A DNA stretch of 50,791 bases from Pseudorhodobacter antarcticus (GCA_945860375.1 CAMAQR010000028.1:1-50791), one strand, 5' to 3'. Shown: positions 40,293-48,624, counted from the stretch's first letter. The notes: generated by a model not told the origin, from the sequence alone. Made by a program: numbers and translations.

Positions 40293-41308
40293 CCCAAGCT
40301 TTCCCAACGCAGGTGCAGGCTCTTCTTGCGCTGACCGGCCAGCGCCTGCCGATCATCCAGGCGCCCATCGGATCGGCCGCGACAGTTGCGCTTGCCTCGG
40401 CTGTCGCGCGCGCGGGCGGTCTGGGGGGGCTGGCGCTGAGTTCAGCCGACCCGGCTCATATTGCCGAAGTGGTCGCTGCCACCCGGTTGGCATCCGGGGG
40501 GGCGCCCTTTCTGGTCAATTTCGTGCTGCATTTCCCGGTTGAAGGTCTGGACGAAGCATTGTCTGCGGGTGCAGCGGTTGTCACCTTTTCCTGGGGCATC
40601 GACGCGGCGCTGATCGCGCAGGCCCAGCGCGGCGGTGCTCGGGTCGGGGTTCAAGTCGGCAGTGCTGGGGCCGCCCGCAAAGCCTGCGACGCAGGCGCAG
40701 ATTTCCTGATCGCCCAAGGGTTCGAGGCGGGCGGGCATGTCCAGAGCACGACACCGCTGGCTCGATTGCTGCCGATGGTGCTGATGGAAGCGGGTGATAT
40801 CCCGGTTGTGGCCGCCGGTGGCATTGCCACCGCGCGCGACATCGCGGCCTGCATCGCGGGTGGCGCTGCCGGTGCGATGATGGGCACACGCTTCCTTGCC
40901 ACCGTTGAGGCGGCAGCACATGACGTCACCAAGGCCGCGCTGGTTGCAGCTTCAGCCGATGACACCGTATTCACCAATTGTTTCGAGATTGGCTGGCCCC
41001 ACGCCATGCACCGCGTGCTGCGCAACACCACCTTCACTGCATGGGAGGCCGCTGGCTGCCCACAACCGCCGCACCGTCCGGGCGAAGGGGACGTTGTTTT
41101 CCGCCAGAATGGCGCGGATGTTCCACGCTATTCCGAAAGCCAGCCCGGGCAGGACGCAACCGGGGATGTATGGGCCGCCTGCAATTATGCCGGGACTGGT
41201 GTGGGCCAGATCGACCGGGTTGAACCGGCGGGTGATCTGGTCGCACGCCTTGAGGCTGAACTGGCCTTGGCCCTGAAGGATGCGAAGACGGAAAGGGTGC
41301 TGGCATGA
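40289..41308 (+). CDS. Nitronate monooxygenase-like FMN protein
   Basis: A 339-residue TIM-barrel FMN enzyme of the nitronate monooxygenase (2-nitropropane dioxygenase) family. Marks are LPIIQAPIGSAATVALASAV, GADFLIAQGFEAGGHV containing the catalytic His region, and PVVAAGGIATARDIAACIAG for phosphate binding. Start ATG 40289 overlaps the permease stop. Its presence between the permeases and the small membrane/ATPase genes of a sugar-type importer is odd. A nitronate detoxification role would be unrelated to sugar import. The family also contains enoyl reductases and poorly known NAD(P)H:quinone reductases, so another flavin reaction on the substrate is possible. Confidence 0.78.
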   Translation: MTQAFPTQVQALLALTGQRLPIIQAPIGSAATVALASAVARAGGLGGLALSSADPAHIAEVVAATRLASGGAPFLVNFVLHFPVEGLDEALSAGAAVVTFSWGIDAALIAQAQRGGARVGVQVGSAGAARKACDAGADFLIAQGFEAGGHVQSTTPLARLLPMVLMEAGDIPVVAAGGIATARDIAACIAGGAAGAMMGTRFLATVEAAAHDVTKAALVAASADDTVFTNCFEIGWPHAMHRVLRNTTFTAWEAAGCPQPPHRPGEGDVVFRQNGADVPRYSESQPGQDATGDVWAACNYAGTGVGQIDRVEPAGDLVARLEAELALALKDAKTERVLA

Positions 41309-41493
41309 GCGGGTTTCTGATGGGACTTTTAACCCTGCGCCGCGGCCCGTGGGAAATGCTGGCCTCGATCCTCATCGCCCTCGGCGTGGTGATGCTGATG
41401 CAGCCGTTTGCGCTGGTGCTGTTCACCTGGTCGTTTCCCGTCACGCTGACCGGCACGGTGATGTTCATCATCGTCAGCCATTTCCCGGAGTAG
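41305..41493 (+). CDS. Small two-helix membrane protein (GlpU-like position)
   Basis: A 62-residue protein, MSGFLMGLLTLRRGPWEML onward, with two hydrophobic stretches: ASILIALGVVMLMQPFALVL and TLTGTVMFIIVS. It is translationally coupled to the previous gene (ATGA) and followed five bases later by the first ATPase. Rhizobial glycerol-import operons also carry a tiny membrane protein of unknown role with two ATPase genes, and this looks like its counterpart. Its function is unknown; an accessory or stabilising subunit of the transporter is the simple guess. I cannot verify homology by sequence here. Confidence 0.7.
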   Translation: MSGFLMGLLTLRRGPWEMLASILIALGVVMLMQPFALVLFTWSFPVTLTGTVMFIIVSHFPE

Positions 41494-41497
41494 CCAG

Positions 41498-42592
41498 ATG
41501 GCCCAGATCGTCGTCAAGAACATCCGCAAGGAATTCGGCGCCTTCACCGCTGTACAATCATCAAGCTTCACCATTGAGGATGGCGAGTTTTTCATGCTGC
41601 TTGGCCCCTCGGGCTGCGGCAAGACCACCACGCTGCGCATGATCGCCGGGCTGGAACTGCCGACCTCGGGCGAGATTTACATCAACGGCGAAGAGGTCAG
41701 CCAGAAACCCGCCAGCCAGCGCGACATCGCCTTTGTATTCCAGATGTTCGCGCTTTACCCGCATATGAACGTGCGCCGGAACATCTCGTATCCGCTGGTC
41801 AGCCAAGGCATGCCCCGTGATCAGGTCCGCGCCAAGGTGGCCGAGGTTGCGCAGATACTGGGCATCACCCGTCTTCTCGACAAACCTGTCGGCGGGCTGT
41901 CAGGCGGCGACCGCCAGCGGGTGGCACTTGGCCGCGCGATCGTGCGCGATCCTGCCTGCTTTTTGATGGATGAACCGCTGGGCGCGTTGGATGCCGAGTT
42001 TCGCGAACGCATGGCAGAGGAACTGCGCGCCCTGCACGACCGGATGGGGGCCACGACAGTCTATGTGACGCATGACCAACTGGAGGCGATGCAGATGGGC
42101 GACAAGATCGTGGTGATGAACCACGGCGTCGTTGAACAATTCGGCCGCCCGCAAGACATTTACGACTGGCCCGCCACCACCTTTGTGGCAAGGTTCATCG
42201 GCTCGCCCGCAATGAACCTGTTGGGGTTCAACGATATGGTTGGCAACGGCGCGACATCGGTTCAGCTGCAGGACATCCCCATCGAAGTGCCCGAAATGCT
42301 TACTGGCACAAACGGCGATCTCACGTTCGGGGTGCGCCCAGAGCATGTGCATCTGGATGATGCGGCAGGCTATCGCGGCCGCATCGTGGCAGCGGAATAT
42401 CTTGGAACCACCCAGATCATCACGCTCGACACGCCCTTGGGTGCAGTAAAGGCGCGCATCGGGTCAGATCTTGCGGTGCGTATTGGGGACACAACGGGCC
42501 TGCGGTTTGATGCCCGGTCCATCTCGCTGTTCGGCTCCAATGGCCTGGCTCTGGTGTCAAAGGCAAATCAAAAGGTTCTTAACCATGGCTGA
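41498..42592 (+). CDS. CUT1-type ABC transporter ATP-binding protein 1
   Basis: A 364-residue ATPase. Walker A is GPSGCGKTTTLR (about 36-47), the signature is LSGGDRQRVALGRAI, and Walker B is CFLMDEPLGALD; the H-loop is VTHDQLEAMQMGD. In the signature, LSGGD replaces the commoner LSGGQ. The C-terminal third is a TOBE/MalK-like regulatory domain with FGVRPEHVHLDD. It overlaps the second ATPase by eight bases. Two distinct ATPases would make a heterodimer in place of the usual homodimer. Confidence 0.9.
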   Translation: MAQIVVKNIRKEFGAFTAVQSSSFTIEDGEFFMLLGPSGCGKTTTLRMIAGLELPTSGEIYINGEEVSQKPASQRDIAFVFQMFALYPHMNVRRNISYPLVSQGMPRDQVRAKVAEVAQILGITRLLDKPVGGLSGGDRQRVALGRAIVRDPACFLMDEPLGALDAEFRERMAEELRALHDRMGATTVYVTHDQLEAMQMGDKIVVMNHGVVEQFGRPQDIYDWPATTFVARFIGSPAMNLLGFNDMVGNGATSVQLQDIPIEVPEMLTGTNGDLTFGVRPEHVHLDDAAGYRGRIVAAEYLGTTQIITLDTPLGAVKARIGSDLAVRIGDTTGLRFDARSISLFGSNGLALVSKANQKVLNHG

Positions 42593-43580
42593 AGTGCTTT
42601 TGCAGAACGTCTCAAAATCCTTCGGCACGACCGCAGCGCTGCAAGATGTGTCATTGTCAGTCCCCGATGGTTCTTTCGTTGTGCTGCTTGGCCCAACCGG
42701 GGCCGGAAAAACCACCGTGTTGCGCATGGTGTCGGGCTTGGACGCACCCGACCGCGGCAGCGTGCAGATCGGTGGGCAATCCATGCAGGGCTTCACCCCG
42801 GCGCAGCGCAATGTCGCAATGGTGTTTCAGCAATACTCGCTTTACCCGCACTTGACCGTTCGGGAAAACATGGAGTTTCCGCTTAAATCGCCGCTGTTGC
42901 GGACCCCGCGTGCCGAAATCACCCGCAAAGTGGCCGAGGTGGCAGAGATCCTGCAGATCAGCCACAAACTGGACAACAAAGCCACCGCCTTGTCCGGGGG
43001 CGAGATGCAGCGGGTGTCGATCGGTCGCGCCTTGGTGCGCAACCCAGCCGTCTATCTGATGGACGAACCCCTCAGCAGTCTGGACGCCAAATTGCGCGCC
43101 GATCTGCGGGTTGAATTGAAGAACATTCAGGCCAATCTGGGCGCGACGTTCCTTTATGTCACCCACGATCAGGTCGAGGCGATGACGATGGCCACCCATG
43201 TCGGGGTGCTTGACCAAGGTCGTCTCGTGCAGTTCGGTTCACCGCGCGAGATCTACGAACAACCCGTCAGCATTTATGCCGCCGGGCGATTGGGTCAGCC
43301 GCATATCAACATTCTACCCGCCGATCTGTTTGGCCCGGCCCCCGGTCGCGCCACCCACATCGGATTGCGCCCCGAACACATCAGGCAGGGCGAGGGGCAC
43401 CCCAGTCTTGTCAAGCGGGTGGAACACCTGGGCGACCAGACCCGCTTGCACCTGTCGTTCAAAAATCAGGATCTGATCACAGTCACAGACGCCCATACGC
43501 AGCTGAAATCGGGCGATATCGTCAAAATCCAGCCGCAGAACGCGTTCTACTTTGACGCAACTGGCGCGCGAATTGTTTAA
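42585..43580 (+). CDS. CUT1-type ABC transporter ATP-binding protein 2
   Basis: A 331-residue ATPase, MAEVLLQNVSKSFGTTAALQ. Walker A is GPTGAGKTTVLR, the signature LSGGEMQRVSIGRAL, and Walker B VYLMDEPLSSLD, with VTHDQVEAMTMA as the H-loop. Its TOBE-like C-terminus carries IGLRPEHIRQGEG. It starts eight bases inside the first ATPase gene (ATGGCTGA). It is clearly diverged from ATPase 1, as in glycerol importers with paired ATPases. The next gene, the kinase, follows ten bases after its stop. Confidence 0.9.
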   Translation: MAEVLLQNVSKSFGTTAALQDVSLSVPDGSFVVLLGPTGAGKTTVLRMVSGLDAPDRGSVQIGGQSMQGFTPAQRNVAMVFQQYSLYPHLTVRENMEFPLKSPLLRTPRAEITRKVAEVAEILQISHKLDNKATALSGGEMQRVSIGRALVRNPAVYLMDEPLSSLDAKLRADLRVELKNIQANLGATFLYVTHDQVEAMTMATHVGVLDQGRLVQFGSPREIYEQPVSIYAAGRLGQPHINILPADLFGPAPGRATHIGLRPEHIRQGEGHPSLVKRVEHLGDQTRLHLSFKNQDLITVTDAHTQLKSGDIVKIQPQNAFYFDATGARIV

Positions 43581-43590
43581 GGACACCAAA

Positions 43591-45216
43591 ATGACCCAAT
43601 TCATGAACAAACGCGAAAACATCGTCACCGAGGCGATTGACGGGACTTTGATGGCATCGGGCGGGCGGTTGGTCCGGCTGGACGGATATCCGCACATCCG
43701 GGTGGTGCTGCGCGCCGATTGGGACAAATCGCGCGTGGCACTGGTTTCGGGCGGTGGATCGGGTCATGAACCCGCGCATGCCGGGTTCGTCGGGCCGGGC
43801 ATGCTGACGGCAGCCGTGTGCGGCGATGTGTTCGCCTCGCCGTCGGTCGACGCGGTTTTGGCCGGGATCCTGGCGGTAACCGGACCTGCGGGCTGCCTTC
43901 TGGTGGTGAAGAATTACACCGGCGACCGGCTGAACTTCGGCCTCGCGGCTGAACGGGCGCGCGCCTTTGGCCTGAAGGTCAACATGGTCATCGTTGATGA
44001 TGACATCGCCCTGCCGCACCTGCCGCAATCACGCGGTCTGGCCGGAACGCTGTTCGTCCACAAGATCGCCGGTGATCTTGCCGAAAAAGGCCATGACCTT
44101 GCCGCCGTGACCCGCGCTGCGGATCGGGTGATCGCAGGCACAAGGTCGATCGGCATGTCGCTGGACACCTGCACGGTGCCCGGTTCCGCCAAAGAGGACC
44201 GCATCGCCAAGGGAAAGGCAGAGCTTGGCCTTGGCATCCACGGCGAACCCGGGGTTCAGCAGATCGATTTCACCGATGCCGAACAGGCCATGGGCGCGAT
44301 GATCGAAAAACTTTCTGCCCAAGCTGACGATACCACCTATGTCGCCCTGCTCAACAATCTCGGCGCGGCGTCGGTGCTGGAAATGTCGGTTCTGGCGTTC
44401 GAACTTCTCCGTTCGGATCTGGGCAAAAAGATCAAGTACATCATTGGCCCGGCGACAATGATGACCTCACTTGACATGCGTGGGGTGTCGATTTCGATCC
44501 TGCCGCTGACGCCGGCAGACGAGGACGGTCTGCTGGGAAAGGTTGCAATGTCGGCCTGGCCTGGGTGCCAATTGGTCGCCGCACCGCTGAAACGGGCACT
44601 TCCCGACGGTCTTACGCCGATCCGCCCACTTGCCTCTGACCACAAGGCCACGCGCGACTTTCTTGCCCGTTGCTGCAACATCATGATCGCGATGGAGTCG
44701 GATCTGAACGCGCTGGATGCCAAGTCCGGTGACGGCGATACAGGGTCCACCCTTGCAGGTGCGGCGGGCGCGCTGCTTGGCGCCATGGACAAACTGCCGC
44801 TTGCCGATCCGACCCAGTTGTATCGCGCCATCGGACTGGAACTGAGCCAGACGATGGGCGGATCCTCTGGGGTGCTTCTTGCCATCTTCTTTGCCGCAGC
44901 AGGCGATGCCGCCTCCAGCGGGTTGACGATGCGGGCCGCACTGCAGGCGGGGTTGGAGCGCATGCAGGAAATCGGCGGGGCAAAGCCGGGGGATCGCACC
45001 ATGATCGATGCGCTTCACCCGGCGCTTGCAGCACTGGATGACGGCCTCCTTGCGGCAGCCACCGCCGCTCGCAAGGGCGCCGACTATACCGCGACCCTGT
45101 CAGTGGCCAAGGCCGGCCGCGCCGCTTATGTAAACGCCGAAAAGCTGAAGGGCCATATCGACCCCGGCGCCGAGGCGGTCGCCCGGCTGTTCGAAGCCTT
45201 GCAAGGTGACTTGTGA
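43591..45216 (+). CDS. Dihydroxyacetone-kinase-family kinase (fused DhaK-DhaL, ATP-dependent)
   Basis: A 541-residue kinase with a DhaK domain then a DhaL domain. DhaK shows SGGGSGHEPAHAGFVGPGML (about 53-72) and GLGIHGEPG, whose His at about 217 is the residue that bonds the substrate carbonyl. DhaL begins near 355 and has LDAKSGDGDTGSTL (ADP/Mg loop) and GGSSGVLL. Bacterial ATP-dependent enzymes of this form are about 550 residues, phosphorylating dihydroxyacetone; relatives act on erythrulose. It ends the operon, suggesting the importer brings in a C3 or C4 polyol or ketose. ATG 43591 has AAGGAC upstream. The IS21-like right border starts about 10 bp after its stop. Confidence 0.88.
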   Translation: MTQFMNKRENIVTEAIDGTLMASGGRLVRLDGYPHIRVVLRADWDKSRVALVSGGGSGHEPAHAGFVGPGMLTAAVCGDVFASPSVDAVLAGILAVTGPAGCLLVVKNYTGDRLNFGLAAERARAFGLKVNMVIVDDDIALPHLPQSRGLAGTLFVHKIAGDLAEKGHDLAAVTRAADRVIAGTRSIGMSLDTCTVPGSAKEDRIAKGKAELGLGIHGEPGVQQIDFTDAEQAMGAMIEKLSAQADDTTYVALLNNLGAASVLEMSVLAFELLRSDLGKKIKYIIGPATMMTSLDMRGVSISILPLTPADEDGLLGKVAMSAWPGCQLVAAPLKRALPDGLTPIRPLASDHKATRDFLARCCNIMIAMESDLNALDAKSGDGDTGSTLAGAAGALLGAMDKLPLADPTQLYRAIGLELSQTMGGSSGVLLAIFFAAAGDAASSGLTMRAALQAGLERMQEIGGAKPGDRTMIDALHPALAALDDGLLAAATAARKGADYTATLSVAKAGRAAYVNAEKLKGHIDPGAEAVARLFEALQGDL

Positions 45217-45226
45217 AGCACGGTCG

Positions 45227-45250
45227 TTGATTTTCATTCGGAACTGACCC
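45227..45250 (-). repeat. IS21-like terminal sequence (right border of the LacI-DhaK cassette)
   Basis: On the minus strand this reads GGGTCAGTTCCGAATGAAAA, matching the left-border repeats at GGGTCA-x-TTCC and the TG-x-x-AAT spacing (15 of 24 positions by eye). It is 10 bp after the kinase stop. Orientation is inverted relative to the left border, as the two facing ends of flanking IS copies would be. The following DNA (GTGAGCCAATTCTGGCTGTG) may hold a further degenerate repeat. Confidence 0.4.
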
Positions 45251-45625
45251 GGTTCTTTCACCGAAACGTGAGCCAATTCTGGCTGTGGATTTCGGGTCAT
45301 CCCCGTGTGAGGCAAATCGTCCGGCGCTCTGCTTTTGCTTTGTTACGCAGATGGGCGGGACAAGATGACGCTTGGATATTCGGCTTTGGTGCCACCGGCA
45401 CCGCAAGCGGTTCGAGACGGCTGTGGGTTCAGCGGGTTGACGTTTTTGAAAAGGCCCGACGCAATCTGTCAACGGTTTTGAGCCAGTGGGGTTTTGAGCC
45501 AGCGGGGTTTTGAGTTGAGGCTTGGACTGCCCCCGTTTTCTCGGGCGGGTTGATCCAGACGGCAGGCGGGATTTGGCGCGGTTTGGCTTTGCCGGATAAA
45601 AGCTTGCACCTATCCAAATGGAAAA
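45251..45625. other. Gap of 375 bp with IS debris and a tandem repeat, no confident gene
   Basis: An 81-codon plus-strand reading frame exists at 45268-45513, but its residues show no family features and its start lies in the IS-like border, so I did not call it. A 16-bp unit, GTTTTGAGCCAGTGGG, is repeated at 45475-45490 and 45491-45506 (one base different) and partly again at 45507. The rest shows nothing recognisable. Confidence 0.5.
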
Positions 45626-45651
45626 GGCCGCACCCCGTCCCGGATGCGGCC
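45626..45651 (-). terminator. Terminator of the Flp pilin gene
   Basis: GGCCGCA (45626-45632) pairs perfectly with TGCGGCC (45645-45651) around a 12-base loop. On the minus strand it is followed by TTTTCC, the U-rich tail of an intrinsic terminator, and it lies 31 bp past the pilin stop. Confidence 0.75.
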
Positions 45652-45682
45652 CTCACCTGTTCATGTGAAATCTGAGATCAGA

Positions 45683-45889
45683 TTACGGGGTGGTGGTCGT
45701 GCCGTAGCCCAAGGAGCGGCCGCCAAGATCGGACGAGATATCAGCGCCAAGCCCGGTCACGCCCGAGCCAACGCTGGTCATGACAGCCAGACCCAGACCC
45801 ACGATGGCTGCGGTCAGAACGACCCAGTCAACGGTCACGGCGCCAGATTCGTCGGATTTGAAGTTCTTCAGGATGTTCAGCAATTTCAT
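45683..45889 (-). CDS. Flp/Fap-type (type IVb) pilin
   Basis: A 68-residue small pilin. It has a short basic leader with KNFKSDESGAVTVDWVVLTA: a Glu-containing prepilin cleavage zone followed by the long hydrophobic helix WVVLTAAIVGLGLAVMTSVG that packs in the Flp fibre. The C-terminal tail is small and glycine-rich. Flp pilins are 50-80 residues, so this is full-length. It stands alone, with its own terminator, without the Tad secretion, prepilin-peptidase or assembly genes in this window; they must be elsewhere if it is used. A long 5' gap suggests its own promoter. Confidence 0.82.
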   Translation of the reverse strand: MKLLNILKNFKSDESGAVTVDWVVLTAAIVGLGLAVMTSVGSGVTGLGADISSDLGGRSLGYGTTTTP

Positions 45890-46247
45890 AGTTCAGTCCC
45901 TTTCCCAGGATTTGCTCAGGTTGCTACCGCTCCGTACCTTTTTGGGCGTGACCTCTGTTTCACATCCGGTGCCGTTCGGTATGACCCTATATGGCCCTGT
46001 GATCGTGGCGGCAGTTGGGTCCGAAAGCGGCATTTTCAGCGCAGTGGGAAAAACTTGAAATATCTATCTAAGCCGTTGTTATCACTATGAAGAAAAGATA
46101 GTAAACGGATCTGCCGATCAAACTGAACCGTTGCTTTTGGGTCAATTCTGGCAAAATTGCCTTGATCTGGGCATGACAGCATGGCGCATGATCTGTGATT
46201 CTGCGACAGTTTCACCAACGATTCCAAATCAGGCGGCATCCAACGCG
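45890..46247. other. Gap of 358 bp between divergent pilin and transglycosylase genes
   Basis: Should hold both promoters. The middle is clearly more AT-rich than its surroundings (around 46050-46120). I looked for a sigma-54 site because of a TGGCAAAATTGCC run at about 46149-46161, but its GG-to-GC spacing is wrong. No operator palindrome or repeat was evident. Confidence 0.5.
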
Positions 46248-47096
46248 ATGCAACGGGCACCAAAACTTGCGCTGTCACTGCTGTGCACGGGCTTTTGCCT
46301 GACGATTCCCTTTGCCGCATTGGCCGAAAAGCCCAGCGATTTCAGCTTCAAACGGGTGAAGGTTGGCGCCGGGCTGCCCGGCAAGCGAATCACGGTGCAG
46401 ATCGACCCGGCGGAACAGGCGCGTCTTCTGGCGGCACTGCCCGTGGTGGCACAGCAGCCCGCAGCGGTTGGTCCGGCGACGCCAACGGCACCTGCCGGCG
46501 CAAAGTATGACTGGTTCTGGCAGGTGGTGCCAACCCAGACCGATCAGGTGGCGGGCCGGTTCCCGCTGGCAATGGCGTCGCTGTCGCAGGGGCCGGGTGG
46601 GTCCAGCGTTTCTGCGCCCCGGATGCAGCACATGCAGGAAATCGCCGAGACCTATGGCACCGAAATTCTGAAAGCCACGATTGGCACGCAGGTGTCGCCT
46701 GCCTTGGTGCTGGCGGTGATTGGCATTGAAAGCGCGGGCAAGCCCGATGCTCTGAGCACTGCGGGGGCGCAGGGTCTGATGCAACTGATCCCGGCCACGG
46801 CCAGCCGCTTTGGCGTGACAGATTCGACCGATCCGGTGCAGAACATCAAGGGCGGTGTGGCCTATCTGGATTGGCTGATGACCAATTTTGACCGCGATCC
46901 ATTGATGGTGATTGCCGCCTACAACGCCGGAGAGGGCGCGGTTCAGGCCAATTCCGGCGTGCCCCCTTATGCAGAGACGCGCGACTATGTGCCCAAGGTG
47001 CTGGCCGCATGGCAGGTGGCGCAGGGGCTATGTCAGACGCCACCAGAGCTGGTCACGGACCCCTGCGTGTTCAAAGTGATCGCGGCGGGCGGTTGA
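46248..47096 (+). CDS. Lytic transglycosylase (SLT domain), secreted
   Basis: A 282-residue protein with a signal peptide, MQRAPKLALSLLCTGFCLTI through FAALA (cleavage near residue 26). An unstructured proline/alanine-rich stretch (about 66-85) leads to the SLT domain (about 130-250): IGIESAGKPDALS with catalytic Glu161, AQGLMQLIPATASRFG, and NIKGGVAYLDWLM then AAYNAGEGAV. It cleaves peptidoglycan glycan strands in the periplasm. The start at 46248 gives a proper signal peptide; earlier in-frame ATGs add a hydrophilic leader. It is followed by a strong hairpin. Such stand-alone enzymes often serve cell-wall turnover or passage of secretion systems or pili. Confidence 0.87.
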   Translation: MQRAPKLALSLLCTGFCLTIPFAALAEKPSDFSFKRVKVGAGLPGKRITVQIDPAEQARLLAALPVVAQQPAAVGPATPTAPAGAKYDWFWQVVPTQTDQVAGRFPLAMASLSQGPGGSSVSAPRMQHMQEIAETYGTEILKATIGTQVSPALVLAVIGIESAGKPDALSTAGAQGLMQLIPATASRFGVTDSTDPVQNIKGGVAYLDWLMTNFDRDPLMVIAAYNAGEGAVQANSGVPPYAETRDYVPKVLAAWQVAQGLCQTPPELVTDPCVFKVIAAGG

Positions 47097-47107
47097 CCTG
47101 ACGAATA

Positions 47108-47129
47108 AGGGGGGCGCTTGCCCCCCCTT
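47108..47129. terminator. GC-rich hairpin between convergent genes
   Basis: AAGGGGGGC at 47108-47116 and GCCCCCCCTT at 47120-47129 form a 9-bp stem with a tiny loop and one bulged base. It lies between the transglycosylase stop (47096) and the CoA-transferase B stop (47165, opposite strand). It may work in both directions; there is no T run on the plus strand. Confidence 0.65.
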
Positions 47130-47164
47130 GCCGCGTTCTCCCAAGAATATCTTGGCGACGATGG

Positions 47165-47791
47165 TCAGTCGACGATGGTCGCTTCGGTGGCGGCGCGCAA
47201 CTCGGCCTCTGTCACCCCATCGGCGCATTCAACGATGCGCAAACCGCCCGGCACCACGTCAAGCACGCCCATATTGCTGATGATGCGGTTGACGACAGCG
47301 CGTCCGGTCAGCGGAAGAGTGCAGGCTTTCAACACCTTGGACTCACCGTGTTTGCTGGTGTGATCCATCACCACCACCACGCGGCCGACGCCTGCAACCA
47401 AGTCCATCGCGCCGCCCATACCCTTGACCAGCTTGCCGGGGATCATCCAGTTGGCCAGATCGCCGTTTTCGGCCACCTCCATCGCTCCCAGGATCGCCAT
47501 GGCAATCTTGCCGCCGCGAATCATCGCAAAGGACTGAGCGCTGTCGAAATAGGCGGTCTGCGGCAGTTCGGTGATGGTTTGCTTGCCCGCATTGATCAGA
47601 TCGGCGTCTTCTGCGCCCTCAAACGGGAAGGGCCCCATGCCCAGCATGCCATTTTCCGACTGTAAGGTCACGTTAACCCCTTGCGGGATATAGTTGGCCA
47701 CCAGCGTGGGGATGCCGATGCCAAGATTCACATACCAGCCGTCTTGCAATTCGCGCCCGGCGCGTTCGGCCATCTGGTTGCGGTCCCACAT
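47165..47791 (-). CDS. scoB: 3-oxoacid CoA-transferase, subunit B
   Basis: A 208-residue beta subunit of succinyl-CoA:3-oxoacid CoA-transferase (AtoA/ScoB). The catalytic Glu is in QSENGMLGMGP (Glu46), and the N-terminal NLGIGIPTLVANYIP is the CoA-site start. It moves CoA from succinyl-CoA to acetoacetate or a related 3-oxoacid, allowing ketone-body or PHB-derived acetoacetate to be used. It begins one base after the subunit A gene ends. Size is normal (210-220). Confidence 0.92.
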   Translation of the reverse strand: MWDRNQMAERAGRELQDGWYVNLGIGIPTLVANYIPQGVNVTLQSENGMLGMGPFPFEGAEDADLINAGKQTITELPQTAYFDSAQSFAMIRGGKIAMAILGAMEVAENGDLANWMIPGKLVKGMGGAMDLVAGVGRVVVVMDHTSKHGESKVLKACTLPLTGRAVVNRIISNMGVLDVVPGGLRIVECADGVTEAELRAATEATIVD

Positions 47792-47792
47792 C

Positions 47793-48494
47793 TTACTGCT
47801 CCTGCTTACGGGTGGTGCGGTTTTCTATGCGTTTTTCATGCGCGCCTTGCACAATGCGGTGCACGTAAATGCCCGGAAGGTGGATGGTGTCCGGGTCCAG
47901 CGACCCCAGCGGCACGATTTCTTCCACCTCGACCACGCAGATTTTGCCCGATGTTGCGGCGGGTGGGTTGAAATTGCGTGCCGTTTTACGAAAGACAAGG
48001 TTGCCCGACGGGTCGGCCTTCCACGCTTTGACGATGGCCAGGTCGGCGACGATACCTGTTTCAAGAATATAGGTGCGGCCGTTGAAATCCTTGTGGTCTT
48101 TGCCCTCGGCAATCACGGTGCCCACACCTGTCGCGGTGTAAAAGCCCGGAATGCCCGCCCCGCCGGCGCGCAGCCGTTCGGCCAAAGTGCCCTGCGGATT
48201 GAATTCCAGCTCCAGCTCACCCGAAAGGTACTGCCGCATGAATTCGGCGTTTTCACCGACGTAAGAAGAGATCATCTTCTTGACCTGCCGCGTTTCCAAC
48301 AGTTGACCCAAGCCAAAGCCGTCCACGCCCGCATTGTTGGAGGCGACGGTCAAGTTTTTGGTACCCGCGTCGCGAATGGCCGCGATCAGCAGTTCCGGAA
48401 TGCCGCAGAGGCCGAAGCCACCGCTGGCAATCAGCATGCCGTCAAACAACACCCCCTCAAGCGCCGCGGCGGCGGTGGGATAGATTTTCTTCAT
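47793..48494 (-). CDS. scoA: 3-oxoacid CoA-transferase, subunit A
   Basis: A 233-residue alpha subunit (AtoD/ScoA). Marks are GMLIASGGFGLCGIPELLI near the start, TVASNNAGVDGFGLGQLL, and TYILETGIVADLAIVKAWKA. The start MKKIYPTAAAA at 48494 has AGGGG seven bases upstream; a longer in-frame start lacks a ribosome site. It is the upstream gene of the two-subunit enzyme. The two genes share one promoter in the gap toward the tRNA region. Confidence 0.92.
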   Translation of the reverse strand: MKKIYPTAAAALEGVLFDGMLIASGGFGLCGIPELLIAAIRDAGTKNLTVASNNAGVDGFGLGQLLETRQVKKMISSYVGENAEFMRQYLSGELELEFNPQGTLAERLRAGGAGIPGFYTATGVGTVIAEGKDHKDFNGRTYILETGIVADLAIVKAWKADPSGNLVFRKTARNFNPPAATSGKICVVEVEEIVPLGSLDPDTIHLPGIYVHRIVQGAHEKRIENRTTRKQEQ

Positions 48495-48624
48495 TGGATA
48501 CCCCTGCAAACTCTCGCCCCCATATGGCGCAGGGATTTTGGTGCTGTCAATTGCGGCAGTGCGGCGAAGATGCGGCGGCCCTTTACCTTGCCGCCGGTGC
48601 GGCTATGGTGGCGCGCATCCCCGC

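Noticed and set aside
45268..45513. An 81-codon plus-strand frame near the cassette border
   Set aside because: Starts in the IS-like border and ends in the tandem repeat; no family features, so treated as debris.
46140..46165. Possible sigma-54 promoter (TGGCAAAATTGCC)
   Set aside because: The GG-to-GC spacing is seven bases, not ten, so it does not fit the -24/-12 consensus.
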